Assembly (NCBI GenBank): GCA_021733835.1
Contig: JAIPKD010000012.1
Location: 1-54,075 of the forward strand
Length of the DNA: 54,075 nt
DNA from: Verrucomicrobiota bacterium
GTDB taxonomy: Bacteria; Verrucomicrobiota; Verrucomicrobiia; Limisphaerales; JAIPKD01
Direction of reading: 5' to 3'
Shown piece by piece: positions 9,102 to 18,318 of this stretch (position 1 is its first letter; each line of letters opens with the position of its first letter). Both the position numbers and the translations under genes were made by a program. The notes under the pieces were generated by a model. It did no database searches and was not told the origin of the DNA. It saw only the letters and a list, made by a program, of their open reading frames with translations.

Positions 9102-9542
9102 ATGAATATTTCAACCACATACAATACATACACCGGCGCTGCCGGACAGGACGCGGCGCCGGCGCGCGGGATAGGTGACACTTTATCCCAACAGGATTTC
9201 ATGAAGCTTCTGGTGACAAAGCTTACCACGCAGGACCCGTTGAATCCTCAAAGCGATATGGACTTTGTCGCGCAAATGGCGCAACTCAGCTCGCTTGAGC
9301 AGTCCAAGGATGTGCAATCGGTTGTTTCCGAGCTGCGTAAAGACCAGATATTCATGAGCGCAAACTCGCTGTTGGGGCGGGACGTGTTGCTTGAGAACGA
9401 CGACGGCGCATTAATCACGGGTAATGTGTCGGCGGTAGAACTGCAGGAAGGGACGCCTAAACTGGTGATTAACGGACTGGCGTATGATTTGAATCAAGTC
9501 AAGTCCGTGCAAATGCAACAAGACCAAACAATTAATGATTAG
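9102..9542 (+). CDS. flgD: Hook assembly scaffold protein FlgD
   Basis: 146 residues, a short FlgD. The N-terminal signature LSQQDFMKLLVTKLTTQDPL followed by NPQSDMDFVAQMAQLSSLEQ is essentially canonical and marks the hook cap export and assembly domain. The remaining part (LLGRDVLLENDDGALITGNV) is a single small beta domain, and the larger Tudor/Fn3 region of enterobacterial FlgD is absent. FlgD caps the growing hook; flgE follows 9 bp downstream. Confidence 0.95.
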   Translation: MNISTTYNTYTGAAGQDAAPARGIGDTLSQQDFMKLLVTKLTTQDPLNPQSDMDFVAQMAQLSSLEQSKDVQSVVSELRKDQIFMSANSLLGRDVLLENDDGALITGNVSAVELQEGTPKLVINGLAYDLNQVKSVQMQQDQTIND

Positions 9543-9551
9543 AGGTAATAT

Positions 9552-10460
9552 ATGCTGCAATCAATGAATACAGGAGTCTCCGGCCTTCAGCAGTTCCAGC
9601 AGAAGATGGACGTTATCGGCAATAATATCGCCAACGTCAATACGGTCGGGTTCAAGACCGCCCGCGCCGAAATTACGGAGTCGTTCTACAACGCGCTTCA
9701 ATCCTCCACCGCGGTTTCTGATGATACGGACACGCAGTCCATTCAAATCGGCACCGGTGTGGGAACTGCGGAGGTTCGGAATGTGTTTTCCCAGGGTTCG
9801 ATTTCGGACACGGGTGTTCCCTCCGATTTGGCGATAAGCGGCGACGGCTATTTCGTCGTCAAAGACCCGTTAAGCGGAATGGAGTATGCCACGCGCGATG
9901 GCAGGTTCAAGCTCGATGCTCAAGGATACTTGACAAACAGCGGCGGCTGCCGGGTGCAAGGCTATTCTTCCCTCGGTAATACCACGGGCGGTTCCGATGC
10001 GCTCGGCGATATAAAGGTGGATAATACGATCGACGGCACCACCCTGTTCGCGCCCGGTGACCAGTCGGCTACGCCGCCGACCGAGGACGCGGTGGTCTCA
10101 TCTTTTGCGATAAACTCGCAAGGCGAGGTCGTCGTCAAGCTGTCCAACGGCGACCAATATAAGCGCGGGCAAGTGTTGCTTCAGAGTTTCGGCGATCCGT
10201 CCGCCTTGGTAAAAGAGGGTAACGGCTTGTACTCGGGATTCGAGAGCGCAGGCGCCCTGGGCGGGACGAGTCCGCAACCGGCCGCGCCCGGCACGAAAGG
10301 TCTCGGCGCTATCCGCGCCGGTGCGCTGGAATTGTCGAACGTGGATCTGGCCGCCGAATTTACGGATATGATCACCGCACAACGCGCCTTCCAGGCCAGC
10401 TCGCGTATCATTACAACCAGCGACCAGTTGATGCAGGACATAATTAACCTCAAACGTTAA
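9552..10460 (+). CDS. flgE: Flagellar hook protein FlgE (short form)
   Basis: 302 residues. The N-terminus MLQSMNTGVSGLQQFQQKMD and the motif VIGNNIANVNTVGFKTARAE are axial-protein signatures, and the C-terminus LELSNVDLAAEFTDMI, AQRAFQASSRIITTSDQLMQ is that of FlgE/FlgG. The location directly after flgK-independent flgD, with fliK upstream, argues for the hook protein rather than a rod protein; flgF and flgG are separately present at 22.7-24.3 kb. It is about 100 residues shorter than the usual FlgE, implying loss of an outer surface domain. Confidence 0.85.
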   Translation: MLQSMNTGVSGLQQFQQKMDVIGNNIANVNTVGFKTARAEITESFYNALQSSTAVSDDTDTQSIQIGTGVGTAEVRNVFSQGSISDTGVPSDLAISGDGYFVVKDPLSGMEYATRDGRFKLDAQGYLTNSGGCRVQGYSSLGNTTGGSDALGDIKVDNTIDGTTLFAPGDQSATPPTEDAVVSSFAINSQGEVVVKLSNGDQYKRGQVLLQSFGDPSALVKEGNGLYSGFESAGALGGTSPQPAAPGTKGLGAIRAGALELSNVDLAAEFTDMITAQRAFQASSRIITTSDQLMQDIINLKR

Positions 10461-10469
10461 TACCGGGAA

Positions 10470-11048
10470 ATGGTGTCGAACAGGATGCAGAACGAAGATG
10501 CCGAAAACGATGAGGGCAAACGCGAGAAGGCGAATGCGCCCGCGAACGGCGGCGGCGGATTCAAGTCGTGGCTGCCGCTTATTACGGCGCTGGTGGTTAT
10601 GCCCTTGGCCTCGTATTTTACCATCACACTCGTGCTCGCGCCGCGACTCGAATCGAGTCCATCCCAAGCCCGGGAGCAAAAAGCCGGGAACCAAAACGTT
10701 GCCGGACACGAAGAGTCATCTGAAAACGCGTCCGCCGGGATAAAGAGTAAACGGCAGGTTAAAATCGATGATGTACTGGTCAACGTGGCGGGATCGATGG
10801 GCACCAGATACCTCATGACCTCGTTTACGATCGTCGGTTACATCCCCGACTTCAAGACGCGTGTGGAAGAAAACAAGGCGCAATTGCTGGATGTCGCCCT
10901 CGGCGCGCTGGGAACAAAGACCATCGCTGACCTCGAGAAGCCGGGGGCGCGGAACCTGATCAGGTCCGAATTGATCTCGCTCTTCAACGGAGTGCTCGGC
11001 GCCGATACCGTCAGCGAACTTTATTTTACCGAGTTCGCTATTCAGTGA
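10470..11048 (+). CDS. fliL: Flagellar basal body-associated protein FliL
   Basis: 192 residues: a short charged cytoplasmic segment, one membrane helix (about residues 32-52, WLPLITALVVMPLASYFTIT), a disordered linker, and a C-terminal periplasmic domain (RYLMTSFTIVGY... ending NGVLGADTVSELYFTEFAIQ, with the family's Y-F-T-x-F-x-I/V-Q tail). FliL rings surround the stator and improve torque. A second ATG at 10485 is possible. Position before fliM is the conserved one. Confidence 0.88.
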   Translation: MVSNRMQNEDAENDEGKREKANAPANGGGGFKSWLPLITALVVMPLASYFTITLVLAPRLESSPSQAREQKAGNQNVAGHEESSENASAGIKSKRQVKIDDVLVNVAGSMGTRYLMTSFTIVGYIPDFKTRVEENKAQLLDVALGALGTKTIADLEKPGARNLIRSELISLFNGVLGADTVSELYFTEFAIQ

Positions 11049-11083
11049 TATCGATAAATTGATACGGCGGATATATAAGACTT

Positions 11084-12262
11084 ATGGATGAAAGGGACGA
11101 AAACCTGAATCGGATGGAGACCGATCCGAACCTCGAGGGCGGCCCCGGCTGGGACGCATCTCCCGGGGATGCGGCCGCGGAGGAAGATGCCGGGGTCGGG
11201 TTTCAAGACGGAAATGAGGCGCCGCAGGACGATGCCGAAGGAACGCCCGGCGGATCGGGGAGTCAGGAAATCCTTTCACAAGAGGATGTCGAGGCCTTGT
11301 TGGCGCAGGTGGCGGAAGAAGAGAGCCTTACCGTGGTCTTTCGCTCCCGTGGTCAGAAGCAGAAGCAAACTCAGGATACGATACTTCCGTTTGATTTCCG
11401 GCAGCCCGCGTTTCTGGCGCCGGCCGAGCTCCGGCAGATGCGGTTGCGTCATAAAGAATTCGCCGCGTCTCTGGCCGCACGTCTGTCGATTTATCTGCGT
11501 CTGGAGATCGGACTCAGGATCGCCAAGTTACAGACATTGTCGTTTCAACGGTTTATCGACACTATCGAGACACCCAGTCATATCTCGTTGTTCAGAATAG
11601 AACCGCTGCGTGGGATCGGACTGATCGACCTGCCGCCCCGGTTGGGACTGACGATCGTAGACCGTCTCCTGGGCGGAACGGCGCGCGCCATCGAGATCGA
11701 TCGTGAGATGAGCGAGATAGAGACCGCGCTGCTGGATCAGGTGATCGAAATCGTACTTGCCGAGTGGTGCGGACTCTGGGGGAGCGAGATGCCGTTGCGG
11801 CCCGCGATCCTCGGTCACGAGAGTAATGCCAGGTTCCTACAAACCGCCGCGCATGATACTGTAATGCTCGTGCTCGCGCTGGAGGCCAGACAGGGCGAAT
11901 GCCTGGAGGCGATGCAAATAGGACTGCCATACTATATGCTCGAGCCGCTCGTTCGCGAAGCCGAGTCGCGGATGGGAACGACCGAAACTCAACAGGAGGA
12001 GGAAGAAGAGGAAAAGTTAAAATGGCACCCCGCCCTCGAATCGGTCAATATCCCGGTCACAGGCGAATGGCGGGGATTCGAAATGGCCACGCGCGAAGTG
12101 GTTAAGCTTAAGGAAGGAGATTTACTGCAATTGGAGCCGCAATCATTGAACGAGGTGAATATTCGCTTGGGTAAACTCTTGAAATTCAAAGGGCGCCTCG
12201 GGACTTGCGCCGAAAAATGGGCAGTGGAGGTATCTGAATTAGTCAACGATAATGATAAATAA
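11084..12262 (+). CDS. fliM: Flagellar motor switch protein FliM with acidic N-terminal extension
   Basis: 392 residues. FliM forms the middle of the C ring and binds phospho-CheY. The CheY-binding peptide, ILSQEDVEALLAQ, lies at residues 63-75 instead of at the very N-terminus, behind about 60 residues rich in Asp, Glu and Gly. The core domain has PAELRQMRLRHKEFAASLA and LPPRLGLTIVDRLLGG, and an acidic EEEEEE linker (about 305) precedes the C-terminal SpoA domain. The start at 11084 is followed by other Met codons (e.g. codon 11), so part of the leader could be over-called, but the frame is open and acidic throughout. Confidence 0.94.
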   Translation: MDERDENLNRMETDPNLEGGPGWDASPGDAAAEEDAGVGFQDGNEAPQDDAEGTPGGSGSQEILSQEDVEALLAQVAEEESLTVVFRSRGQKQKQTQDTILPFDFRQPAFLAPAELRQMRLRHKEFAASLAARLSIYLRLEIGLRIAKLQTLSFQRFIDTIETPSHISLFRIEPLRGIGLIDLPPRLGLTIVDRLLGGTARAIEIDREMSEIETALLDQVIEIVLAEWCGLWGSEMPLRPAILGHESNARFLQTAAHDTVMLVLALEARQGECLEAMQIGLPYYMLEPLVREAESRMGTTETQQEEEEEEKLKWHPALESVNIPVTGEWRGFEMATREVVKLKEGDLLQLEPQSLNEVNIRLGKLLKFKGRLGTCAEKWAVEVSELVNDNDK

Positions 12263-12270
12263 GAATAATT

Positions 12271-12534
12271 ATGAACGCCGTCAATGATTATCCACAAAAT
12301 CTTGATATACTCATGGATGTCCCCGTGAAATTGACCGTGGAGATCGGGTCGTGTCATTTGCCGATGCGGGATATCCTGCAATTGAACGTCGGCTCGGTTA
12401 TCCAGCTGGACAAGTCTTCGGAGGAACCGGTCGATCTCTATATCAACAACAAGCTCTTCGCCCGCGGTGAGGTGGTGATTGTGGAAGACCAGTTCGGGAT
12501 CAAGATTACCGAAATACTCGGTTCAGTCAAATGA
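12271..12534 (+). CDS. fliN: Flagellar motor switch protein FliN
   Basis: 87 residues, essentially a single SpoA domain: LMDVPVKLTVEIGSC, LPMRDILQLNVGSVIQLDK, EPVDLYINNKLFARGEVVIV, FGIKITEIL. FliN sits at the base of the C ring and docks FliH. It starts 9 bp after fliM and overlaps fliO by an ATGA. Confidence 0.96.
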   Translation: MNAVNDYPQNLDILMDVPVKLTVEIGSCHLPMRDILQLNVGSVIQLDKSSEEPVDLYINNKLFARGEVVIVEDQFGIKITEILGSVK

Positions 12535-12983
12535 ACGCGCTGTTGAAGATGAAATACCGGATACTTCCGGTGATATTCGGTTTCTCCGCCTTTTGCGCGG
12601 CGGCGGGGGAAACGAACAGTTTTTATAGCGGCGATAATGCGCCGGACACGGGTATGGCGATACTGCGGCTTATAGGCGCATTGATTCTCGTTATCGGACT
12701 TTTGTTTGCGGCGGTTTGGTTTGTGAAGAAGTGGCAGCAGACGGCGATTTTCAAGGGGCGTCCCGCCAGGCTCAAGGTGTTGGAGATGCGCAGTCTCGGG
12801 CATCGGCATGCCTTGTACGTGGTGGGATACGAGCGTAAGAGGTTTTTAGTGTCCGGCTCGCCGGGCGGTGTGTCGTTGCTGACGGGACTGCCGGATGCGG
12901 AGGTTGCGGCCAGCGCCGAGGATACGGGCGGACAGACGGCGTTTATGGATGTCCTTGGACAGGCGTTGGGGAAGAAGTCATGA
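12531..12983 (+). CDS. fliO: Flagellar biosynthesis protein FliO
   Basis: 150 residues, small and poorly conserved like other FliO proteins. There is a probable signal sequence or first membrane helix (residues 8-25, RILPVIFGFSAFCAAAG), a second helix (about 41-63, MAILRLIGALILVIGLLFAA), then the cytoplasmic FliO domain (LKVLEMRSLGHRHALYVVGY, RFLVSGSPGGVSLLTGL). FliO helps assemble the FliP ring. ATGA overlaps on both sides (fliN and fliP) support the call. Confidence 0.9.
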   Translation: MNALLKMKYRILPVIFGFSAFCAAAGETNSFYSGDNAPDTGMAILRLIGALILVIGLLFAAVWFVKKWQQTAIFKGRPARLKVLEMRSLGHRHALYVVGYERKRFLVSGSPGGVSLLTGLPDAEVAASAEDTGGQTAFMDVLGQALGKKS

Positions 12984-13909
12984 TTAGCATATCAGGCATT
13001 TGTGGAATCTGCGCCGGTCGACGGTCGTGTGTACGCATTCCGTCAAAGCCTAGTGACGGGCCGGTCGTAGGATCAGCCGGGTCGGACTCGCTGGAGGGCG
13101 CGCCGGAGCAGAGCCGGTACGGAAGCGTACTAAAGGCCCTGGTGGTGCTGGCGATTATCTGCGGCTGCTTGTTGATACCGTTTGAGGTCGCCGGACAATC
13201 GACGAATAATGTGTCCGGCGCGGTCGATGGTCGTACCCCGTTTAAGTTGGACGCGGCCATGCAGTCGATCAAGGAACCCGGGAATGTAGATACCGCGGTG
13301 CAGATACTGTTTGCAATCACGCTGCTTTCCTTGGCGCCCTCGATCATACTGCTGATGACATGTTTTACGCGGATCGTAGTCGTGCTGTCATTTGTGCGGT
13401 CGGCGCTTTCTCTTCAACAGACGCCGGCGAATCAGATAATTATCGGTTTATCGCTGTTCATCACGTTTTTCATAATGGCGCCCGTTTGGGAACGGATAAA
13501 CGCCGACGCCCTCGTGCCGTACCGCGAGGAGCAGATCAGCGGCGAACAGGCGTTGAATAACGCGGGTGCGCATGTGCGCCGATTCATGCTGAGACAAACC
13601 AGGCCCGGGGACGTCGAGTTATTCGTAGGCATGGCGAAGATGGGGCCTACGGCGCCGGAGGAGTTGCCGTTGAGAGTGGTGATCCCCGGGTTTATTGTCA
13701 GCGAACTGAGAACGGCGTTTCAAATGGGATTCCTTCTTTATGTCCCGTTTATTCTGATTGATCTGGTAGTGGCCACGGTGCTGATGAGCATGGGAATGAT
13801 GATGATGCCGCCGATGATGATCTCGCTGCCTCTGAAGATATTGCTTTTTGTCCTTGTGGACGGATGGAGCCTGGTAGTGCGCTCCGTTGTGATGAGTTTT
13901 GGTACGTGA
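12980..13909 (+). CDS. fliP: Flagellar export gate protein FliP with N-terminal extension
   Basis: 309 residues, about 60 more than the family norm. The core has SLAPSIILLMTCFTRIVVVL, SALSLQQTPANQIIIGLSLF and FILIDLVVATVLMSMGMMMM, all canonical for FliP, the pentameric core of the export gate. The first 45 residues (with CGICAGRRSC) are polar and precede the signal-peptide-like segment VLKALVVLAIICGCLLIPF. The start is fixed by the ATGA overlap with fliO, but an internal start nearer the signal sequence cannot be excluded. Confidence 0.94.
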   Translation: MISISGICGICAGRRSCVRIPSKPSDGPVVGSAGSDSLEGAPEQSRYGSVLKALVVLAIICGCLLIPFEVAGQSTNNVSGAVDGRTPFKLDAAMQSIKEPGNVDTAVQILFAITLLSLAPSIILLMTCFTRIVVVLSFVRSALSLQQTPANQIIIGLSLFITFFIMAPVWERINADALVPYREEQISGEQALNNAGAHVRRFMLRQTRPGDVELFVGMAKMGPTAPEELPLRVVIPGFIVSELRTAFQMGFLLYVPFILIDLVVATVLMSMGMMMMPPMMISLPLKILLFVLVDGWSLVVRSVVMSFGT

Positions 13910-13910
13910 T

Positions 13911-14180
13911 ATGAATCCGGAATTTGCAGCCGATATTTTGAAAATGATGATGTTCCAGGCCGTAATGCTGGCGGCGCCGATATTGCTGACAGGGATGATG
14001 ATCGGCCTTTGCGTCAGTTTGTTCCAGGCGGTGACGTCTATCCAGGAACAGACGTTGTCGTTTGTTCCGAAGGCGCTGGGTGTGGTTGTGGTATTGCTTC
14101 TTCTCATGCCCTGGCTTTTAAAGAATGTCATAGATTTCGCCACAGAGGTGATACAGAAAATGCCGCAGATGGTGGGATGA
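13911..14180 (+). CDS. fliQ: Flagellar export gate protein FliQ
   Basis: 89 residues, exactly the family length. Two transmembrane helices (about 15-38 and 50-72) carry the motifs APILLTGMMIGLCVSLFQAV and TSIQEQTLSFVPKALGV. FliQ joins FliP and FliR in the export gate. The ATG at 13911 follows the fliP stop by one base; a GTG four codons upstream lies inside fliP. About 83 bp to fliR contains a GC-rich stretch (CGGCGCCGGCGCGCGG) and no gene. Confidence 0.96.
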   Translation: MNPEFAADILKMMMFQAVMLAAPILLTGMMIGLCVSLFQAVTSIQEQTLSFVPKALGVVVVLLLLMPWLLKNVIDFATEVIQKMPQMVG

Positions 14181-14263
14181 GTATCATGCGGTATGAAACG
14201 GTTTAAACGGGCGCGGCGACCGGCGCCGGCGCGCGGCGGTGGTAATTAGTCCAATCTGCGTTG

Positions 14264-15031
14264 ATGAACGAAGCCGATATAATCAACTGGTTCATGGTGT
14301 TTCTGCGGGCGGGCGCGCTGTTCGCCGTGTTTCCGGTGTTTGCTTCACCTAATTACCCCGTCCAATTAAGGATCGCCCTGGCTGCTTTTACCTCGTTCTT
14401 GATCATGCCGATGGTCGATAACACTCTGCCGCCGGACATGAATTTCCTGGAGATATTCGGATGCATGATCACCGAAGTCCTGATAGGCGCATTTCTGGGG
14501 TTTATGAGCAGGATGGTCTTTTACTCGCTCGAATTCGCCGGTGCGCTTATCTCGACACAGATGGGGATAATGATGTCCTCGGACATGGACCCCGTGCATC
14601 ATGTGAGGACGCAGACGCCCGGTGTGGTGCTTTATCTGTTGGCCGGGATGCTGTTCTTTTGTCTTAACATGCATCATTGGATACTGATCGGATTCAGGAG
14701 GTCATTCCAATTGGTGCCTGTCGGCGGCGCCGGCGTTTCGAATAATCTGGTTCTTGAAGTGATTCACCAAAGCACATTTGTCTTCAGTGTAGCCGTGCAG
14801 ATTGCTGCGCCGATGGTTGCGGTGTCGTTTCTGGTGACCCTGATTTTTGGAATCCTCGGCAGAGCGATACCGCAGATGAATGTGTTTATGGAAAGTTTCG
14901 CCTTCAGGGTGCTGGGAGGAATGATCGTGTTCGGATTAACCGTGTCGGTGATGGCGCAGTATATAATGAATTTTTTCAACAGGCTCCCCGAGGACTTCTT
15001 ACGCATCGCGCACCTGATGGGCGCCGGTTGA
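14264..15031 (+). CDS. fliR: Flagellar export gate protein FliR
   Basis: 255 residues with about six membrane helices. Family motifs include FLRAGALFAVFPVFASPNYP, LIGAFLGFMSRMVFYSLEFAG and GRAIPQMNVFMESFAFRVLGG. FliR caps the FliP/FliQ helical assembly and interacts with FlhB. The ATG at 14264 is preferred to the TTG immediately before it. The gene is followed 22 bp later by flhB. Confidence 0.96.
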   Translation: MNEADIINWFMVFLRAGALFAVFPVFASPNYPVQLRIALAAFTSFLIMPMVDNTLPPDMNFLEIFGCMITEVLIGAFLGFMSRMVFYSLEFAGALISTQMGIMMSSDMDPVHHVRTQTPGVVLYLLAGMLFFCLNMHHWILIGFRRSFQLVPVGGAGVSNNLVLEVIHQSTFVFSVAVQIAAPMVAVSFLVTLIFGILGRAIPQMNVFMESFAFRVLGGMIVFGLTVSVMAQYIMNFFNRLPEDFLRIAHLMGAG

Positions 15032-15053
15032 CGGGCTGAGTTTTTGAATCGTC

Positions 15054-16139
15054 ATGAGTGACAATACCGAAGAGAAAACCGAACAGCCGACACCAAAACG
15101 CTTAGAGGAAGCGGTCAAGAAAGGTCAGATCGCCAGGAGTAAGGAGGTGCAGACGGTGTTCGTTTTGCTTGCGGGACTCCTTGCGCTCGCATTTGCCGGG
15201 AGGGAGATGTGGCAAAACTTGATTACCGCTCAGGCCTTCGTTCTGGGACACCTCCACGAAGTAACGATCAAGCCGGGGAATATTCAGCATTATGCAATCA
15301 GCGTAATGACGGTGCTATCAAGTTGCGTCATGCCGGTAATGATCGCGGTGGTGGCGGGTGGACTGCTTGCGGGCGCTATTCAAAACAGGTTCCAAACATC
15401 GAACGAGGCATTGAATCCGAAATGGGATAAACTAAATCCGATAAGCGGATTGAAAAATCTCATCTCCAAAAAGTCTCTTGTCCAGACCCTAATGTCGATC
15501 GTTAAGCTCCTGACCATAGTGCTTCTGACATACTCGGAGGTCAGGGAAGTACTTACCGATCCGATATTCTACACGGCGGTAAGTCCGGTAAAAATTGCCG
15601 GGTTTTTGGCGGAGTCCGCCTTTTCAATTATCCTGCGTGTTGCGCTGATCATGATCATAATCGCGACGGTGGATTACGCATATCAGCTTTGGCAACATAA
15701 CGAGGACATGAAGATGTCGAAGCAGGAGGTCAAGGACGAAACAAAAAATCAGGAAGGCAATCCCGAGGTTAAGTCTAAACAAAAGAGCCGCAGGTTCCAG
15801 TATGGATTGAGACGGATGCTTTCGGAAGTGCCGCAGGCGGACGTAGTTGTGACGAATCCGACGCATTACGCAGTGGCGCTCAGGTATGACTCAAAACAAA
15901 TGAACGCGCCCAAGATAGTTGCCAAGGGTGTGAGGTTGAACGCGAAGAGGATCAAGGACATTGCACTCGAGAACCAGGTGCCGATAGTCGAAAACAAGCC
16001 GTTGGCTAGGTTGATGTACAAGTACGGTAAACCGGGTGGCGAGATTCCTGCTTCGCTGTACGCGGCCGTGGCGGAAATCCTTGCCTGGGTCTATCGGGTG
16101 AACCGGTACCGTTATTATCAGCAGGCGAATATCGCCTGA
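15054..16139 (+). CDS. flhB: Flagellar export switch protein FlhB
   Basis: 361 residues. The N-terminal EEKTEQPTPKRLEEAVKKGQ is the family signature, four membrane helices follow, and the C-terminal cytoplasmic domain has the autocleavage site N268-P-T-H in VVTNPTHYAVALRYD. FlhB switches export from hook to filament substrates under FliK control. All key residues are present, so autocleavage is expected. Confidence 0.98.
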   Translation: MSDNTEEKTEQPTPKRLEEAVKKGQIARSKEVQTVFVLLAGLLALAFAGREMWQNLITAQAFVLGHLHEVTIKPGNIQHYAISVMTVLSSCVMPVMIAVVAGGLLAGAIQNRFQTSNEALNPKWDKLNPISGLKNLISKKSLVQTLMSIVKLLTIVLLTYSEVREVLTDPIFYTAVSPVKIAGFLAESAFSIILRVALIMIIIATVDYAYQLWQHNEDMKMSKQEVKDETKNQEGNPEVKSKQKSRRFQYGLRRMLSEVPQADVVVTNPTHYAVALRYDSKQMNAPKIVAKGVRLNAKRIKDIALENQVPIVENKPLARLMYKYGKPGGEIPASLYAAVAEILAWVYRVNRYRYYQQANIA

Positions 16140-16179
16140 AAAGAAAACGGTTTTCCGGGGCCGTGATGAAAACGCACGG

Positions 16180-18318
16180 TTGCGGACGGGAAACAGTTTT
16201 AGCGATGTACTGACGATGCCGACAGGAAAGTCAACGATAGGGAAGTGGAGCAGTCAGAGCGATCTCTGGCTTGTGTTTGCTCTTTTCGGGACGGTTTTGC
16301 TGCTGGTGCTACCGATCCCGCCGTTTCTGTTGGATACCCTCCTGGCCGTAAGTATTGCCACATCATTGCTGCTCTTGTTGGTGATCCTGTATTTAAGAGA
16401 CCCCTCCGAGTTTTCCGGTTTCCCGACCCTGCTCCTGTTTATAACCCTGTTCAGGCTCTCGCTTAATGTGTCTTCGACCCGGCTGATCCTGTTGGACGGG
16501 TATGCGGGCAACATTATCCAGGCCTTCGGGAATTTTGTTGTCCAGGGTAACTATGTAGTCGGCTTGGTTATCTTCATGATATTGGTTTTAATTAATTTCG
16601 TGGTAATCACAAAGGGCGCCGGGAGGATAGCCGAAGTGGCGGCCAGATTCACCTTGGACGCCATGCCGGGTAAACAGATGTCCATTGACGCCGATCTCAA
16701 TGCCGGTGTGATAAGCGAACAGGAGGCCAGAGAACGCCGTAAGGCCGTCGAGCAGGAAGCCGACTTCTACGGCTCCATGGACGGCGCCAGTAAATTCGTT
16801 CGCGGCGACGCTATTGCGGCGATATTGATTACGTTGATTAATATTTTGGGCGGCTTTGCGATAGGCATTCTTCAGAAGGGCATGACGATAACGGGGTCGT
16901 TGCAGTGCTATACGCTGTTGTCCATCGGCGACGGACTGGTCTCGCAGATACCGGCACTGATTACCTCGACGGCCGCGGGGATATTAGTCACGCGCGCTTC
17001 ATCAAGGGACGGCCTCGGTCATGAGTTGAGCAGGCAATTGCTGGTTTATCCGCGTGCTATGGGGGTACTGACGGGGATGCTTGCGGTTATGTCCTTGGTT
17101 CCGGGATTGCCGGCGATGCCGTTTTTGATCCTGACGGGGCTTTCAGGTGGTATGACGTATTTACTGAAAAAACATTATGTTGGTGGAACACCGGAAGATG
17201 AAACGCCGGATGAACAGGAGAGGAAAAAGGCGGAAGACGAGGAGCTCAAGGCCAGGGCCTCCGGAAGCGCGGAGAAATTGGAATCGCTTTTGCCGCTGGA
17301 CGCGTTGCAGATCGAGTTGGGGTACGGATTGGTGAGCATGGCGGATGCGAGAAAAGGCGGCGACCTACTCGAGCGGGTGACGGGGGTCAGGAAGAATTTT
17401 GCGAGTGAGATGGGCGTGGTTATCCCCTCGATCAGGTTGCGCGATAACCTGCAGATCGGCGCCAATGAATATCGGTTTCTTATCAAGGGAAACCCGGCCG
17501 CGCGCGGCGAGTTGATGCCGGGCTACTGGCTGGCCATGAATGCGTCCAACAGCGAAGTCAAGCTCAAGGGTATCCCCACCGTCGAGCCGGTCTTTCAATT
17601 GCCCGCTATATGGGTTACAGACGCCGAACGCAAGAACGCCGAGATCAGCGGGTACACGGTTGTCGATGCCGGATCGGTGCTGGTGACGCATTTGTCGGAG
17701 ACGATAAAGCGACATTGTCATGAGATACTGAGCCGGCAGGATGTGCAGTTGTTGCTGGATAACCTGAAACAAAATCATCCCACGGTAGTCAATGAATTGG
17801 TGCCGTCGTTGTTGACGGTTGGACAGGTGCAGCGCGTCCTTCAGAACTTGTTGTCCGAAGGGATATCGATCAGGAACCTGGCGGGGATATTGGAGAAGGT
17901 GAGCGATTACGCGCACTTCACAAAGAATCCGGATGAACTATCCGAGTACGCGCGGAGGGCGATATCCGCACAGATCACCAAACCCTACCAGGTGGAGGGC
18001 GGCAAGCTTAAGGCGATTACGCTCGATCCGCGACTGGAACAGCAGATCGCTCAGGGACTGCGGCAGAGCCCCACCGAGTTATCATTGTCTTTGGAACCTA
18101 AGCTTGCGCGACAGCTGATCGATAAGCTTGCAAAATGCGTGCAGCAGATGCTTTCGTCCGGATTACCGCCGGTTGTGCTGTGTTCACAACCCATCAGACT
18201 CGCTTTCAGACGATTTTTTGAAAGTACGTTCTCGGACCTGGCCGTGCTTGCGTATTCGGAAATCCCCTCGCGTATAGAAGTCCAAAACGCGGCCGTCGTG
18301 TCGGTGATGGATGAGTGA
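16180..18318 (+). CDS. flhA: Flagellar export gate protein FlhA
   Basis: 712 residues if the TTG at 16180 is used, 700 from the ATG at 16216; neither has a strong ribosome binding site, so the start is unsettled. About eight membrane helices occupy the first 330 residues, with the conserved FHIPEP-region equivalents LPTLLLFITLFRLSLNVSST-like (here FPTLLLFITLFRLSLNVSST) and ARFTLDAMPGKQMSIDADLN. The C-terminal cytoplasmic domain, which docks chaperone-substrate complexes, has PSIRLRDNLQIGANEYRFLI. FlhA forms the nonameric export ring. Confidence 0.97.
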   Translation: MRTGNSFSDVLTMPTGKSTIGKWSSQSDLWLVFALFGTVLLLVLPIPPFLLDTLLAVSIATSLLLLLVILYLRDPSEFSGFPTLLLFITLFRLSLNVSSTRLILLDGYAGNIIQAFGNFVVQGNYVVGLVIFMILVLINFVVITKGAGRIAEVAARFTLDAMPGKQMSIDADLNAGVISEQEARERRKAVEQEADFYGSMDGASKFVRGDAIAAILITLINILGGFAIGILQKGMTITGSLQCYTLLSIGDGLVSQIPALITSTAAGILVTRASSRDGLGHELSRQLLVYPRAMGVLTGMLAVMSLVPGLPAMPFLILTGLSGGMTYLLKKHYVGGTPEDETPDEQERKKAEDEELKARASGSAEKLESLLPLDALQIELGYGLVSMADARKGGDLLERVTGVRKNFASEMGVVIPSIRLRDNLQIGANEYRFLIKGNPAARGELMPGYWLAMNASNSEVKLKGIPTVEPVFQLPAIWVTDAERKNAEISGYTVVDAGSVLVTHLSETIKRHCHEILSRQDVQLLLDNLKQNHPTVVNELVPSLLTVGQVQRVLQNLLSEGISIRNLAGILEKVSDYAHFTKNPDELSEYARRAISAQITKPYQVEGGKLKAITLDPRLEQQIAQGLRQSPTELSLSLEPKLARQLIDKLAKCVQQMLSSGLPPVVLCSQPIRLAFRRFFESTFSDLAVLAYSEIPSRIEVQNAAVVSVMDE

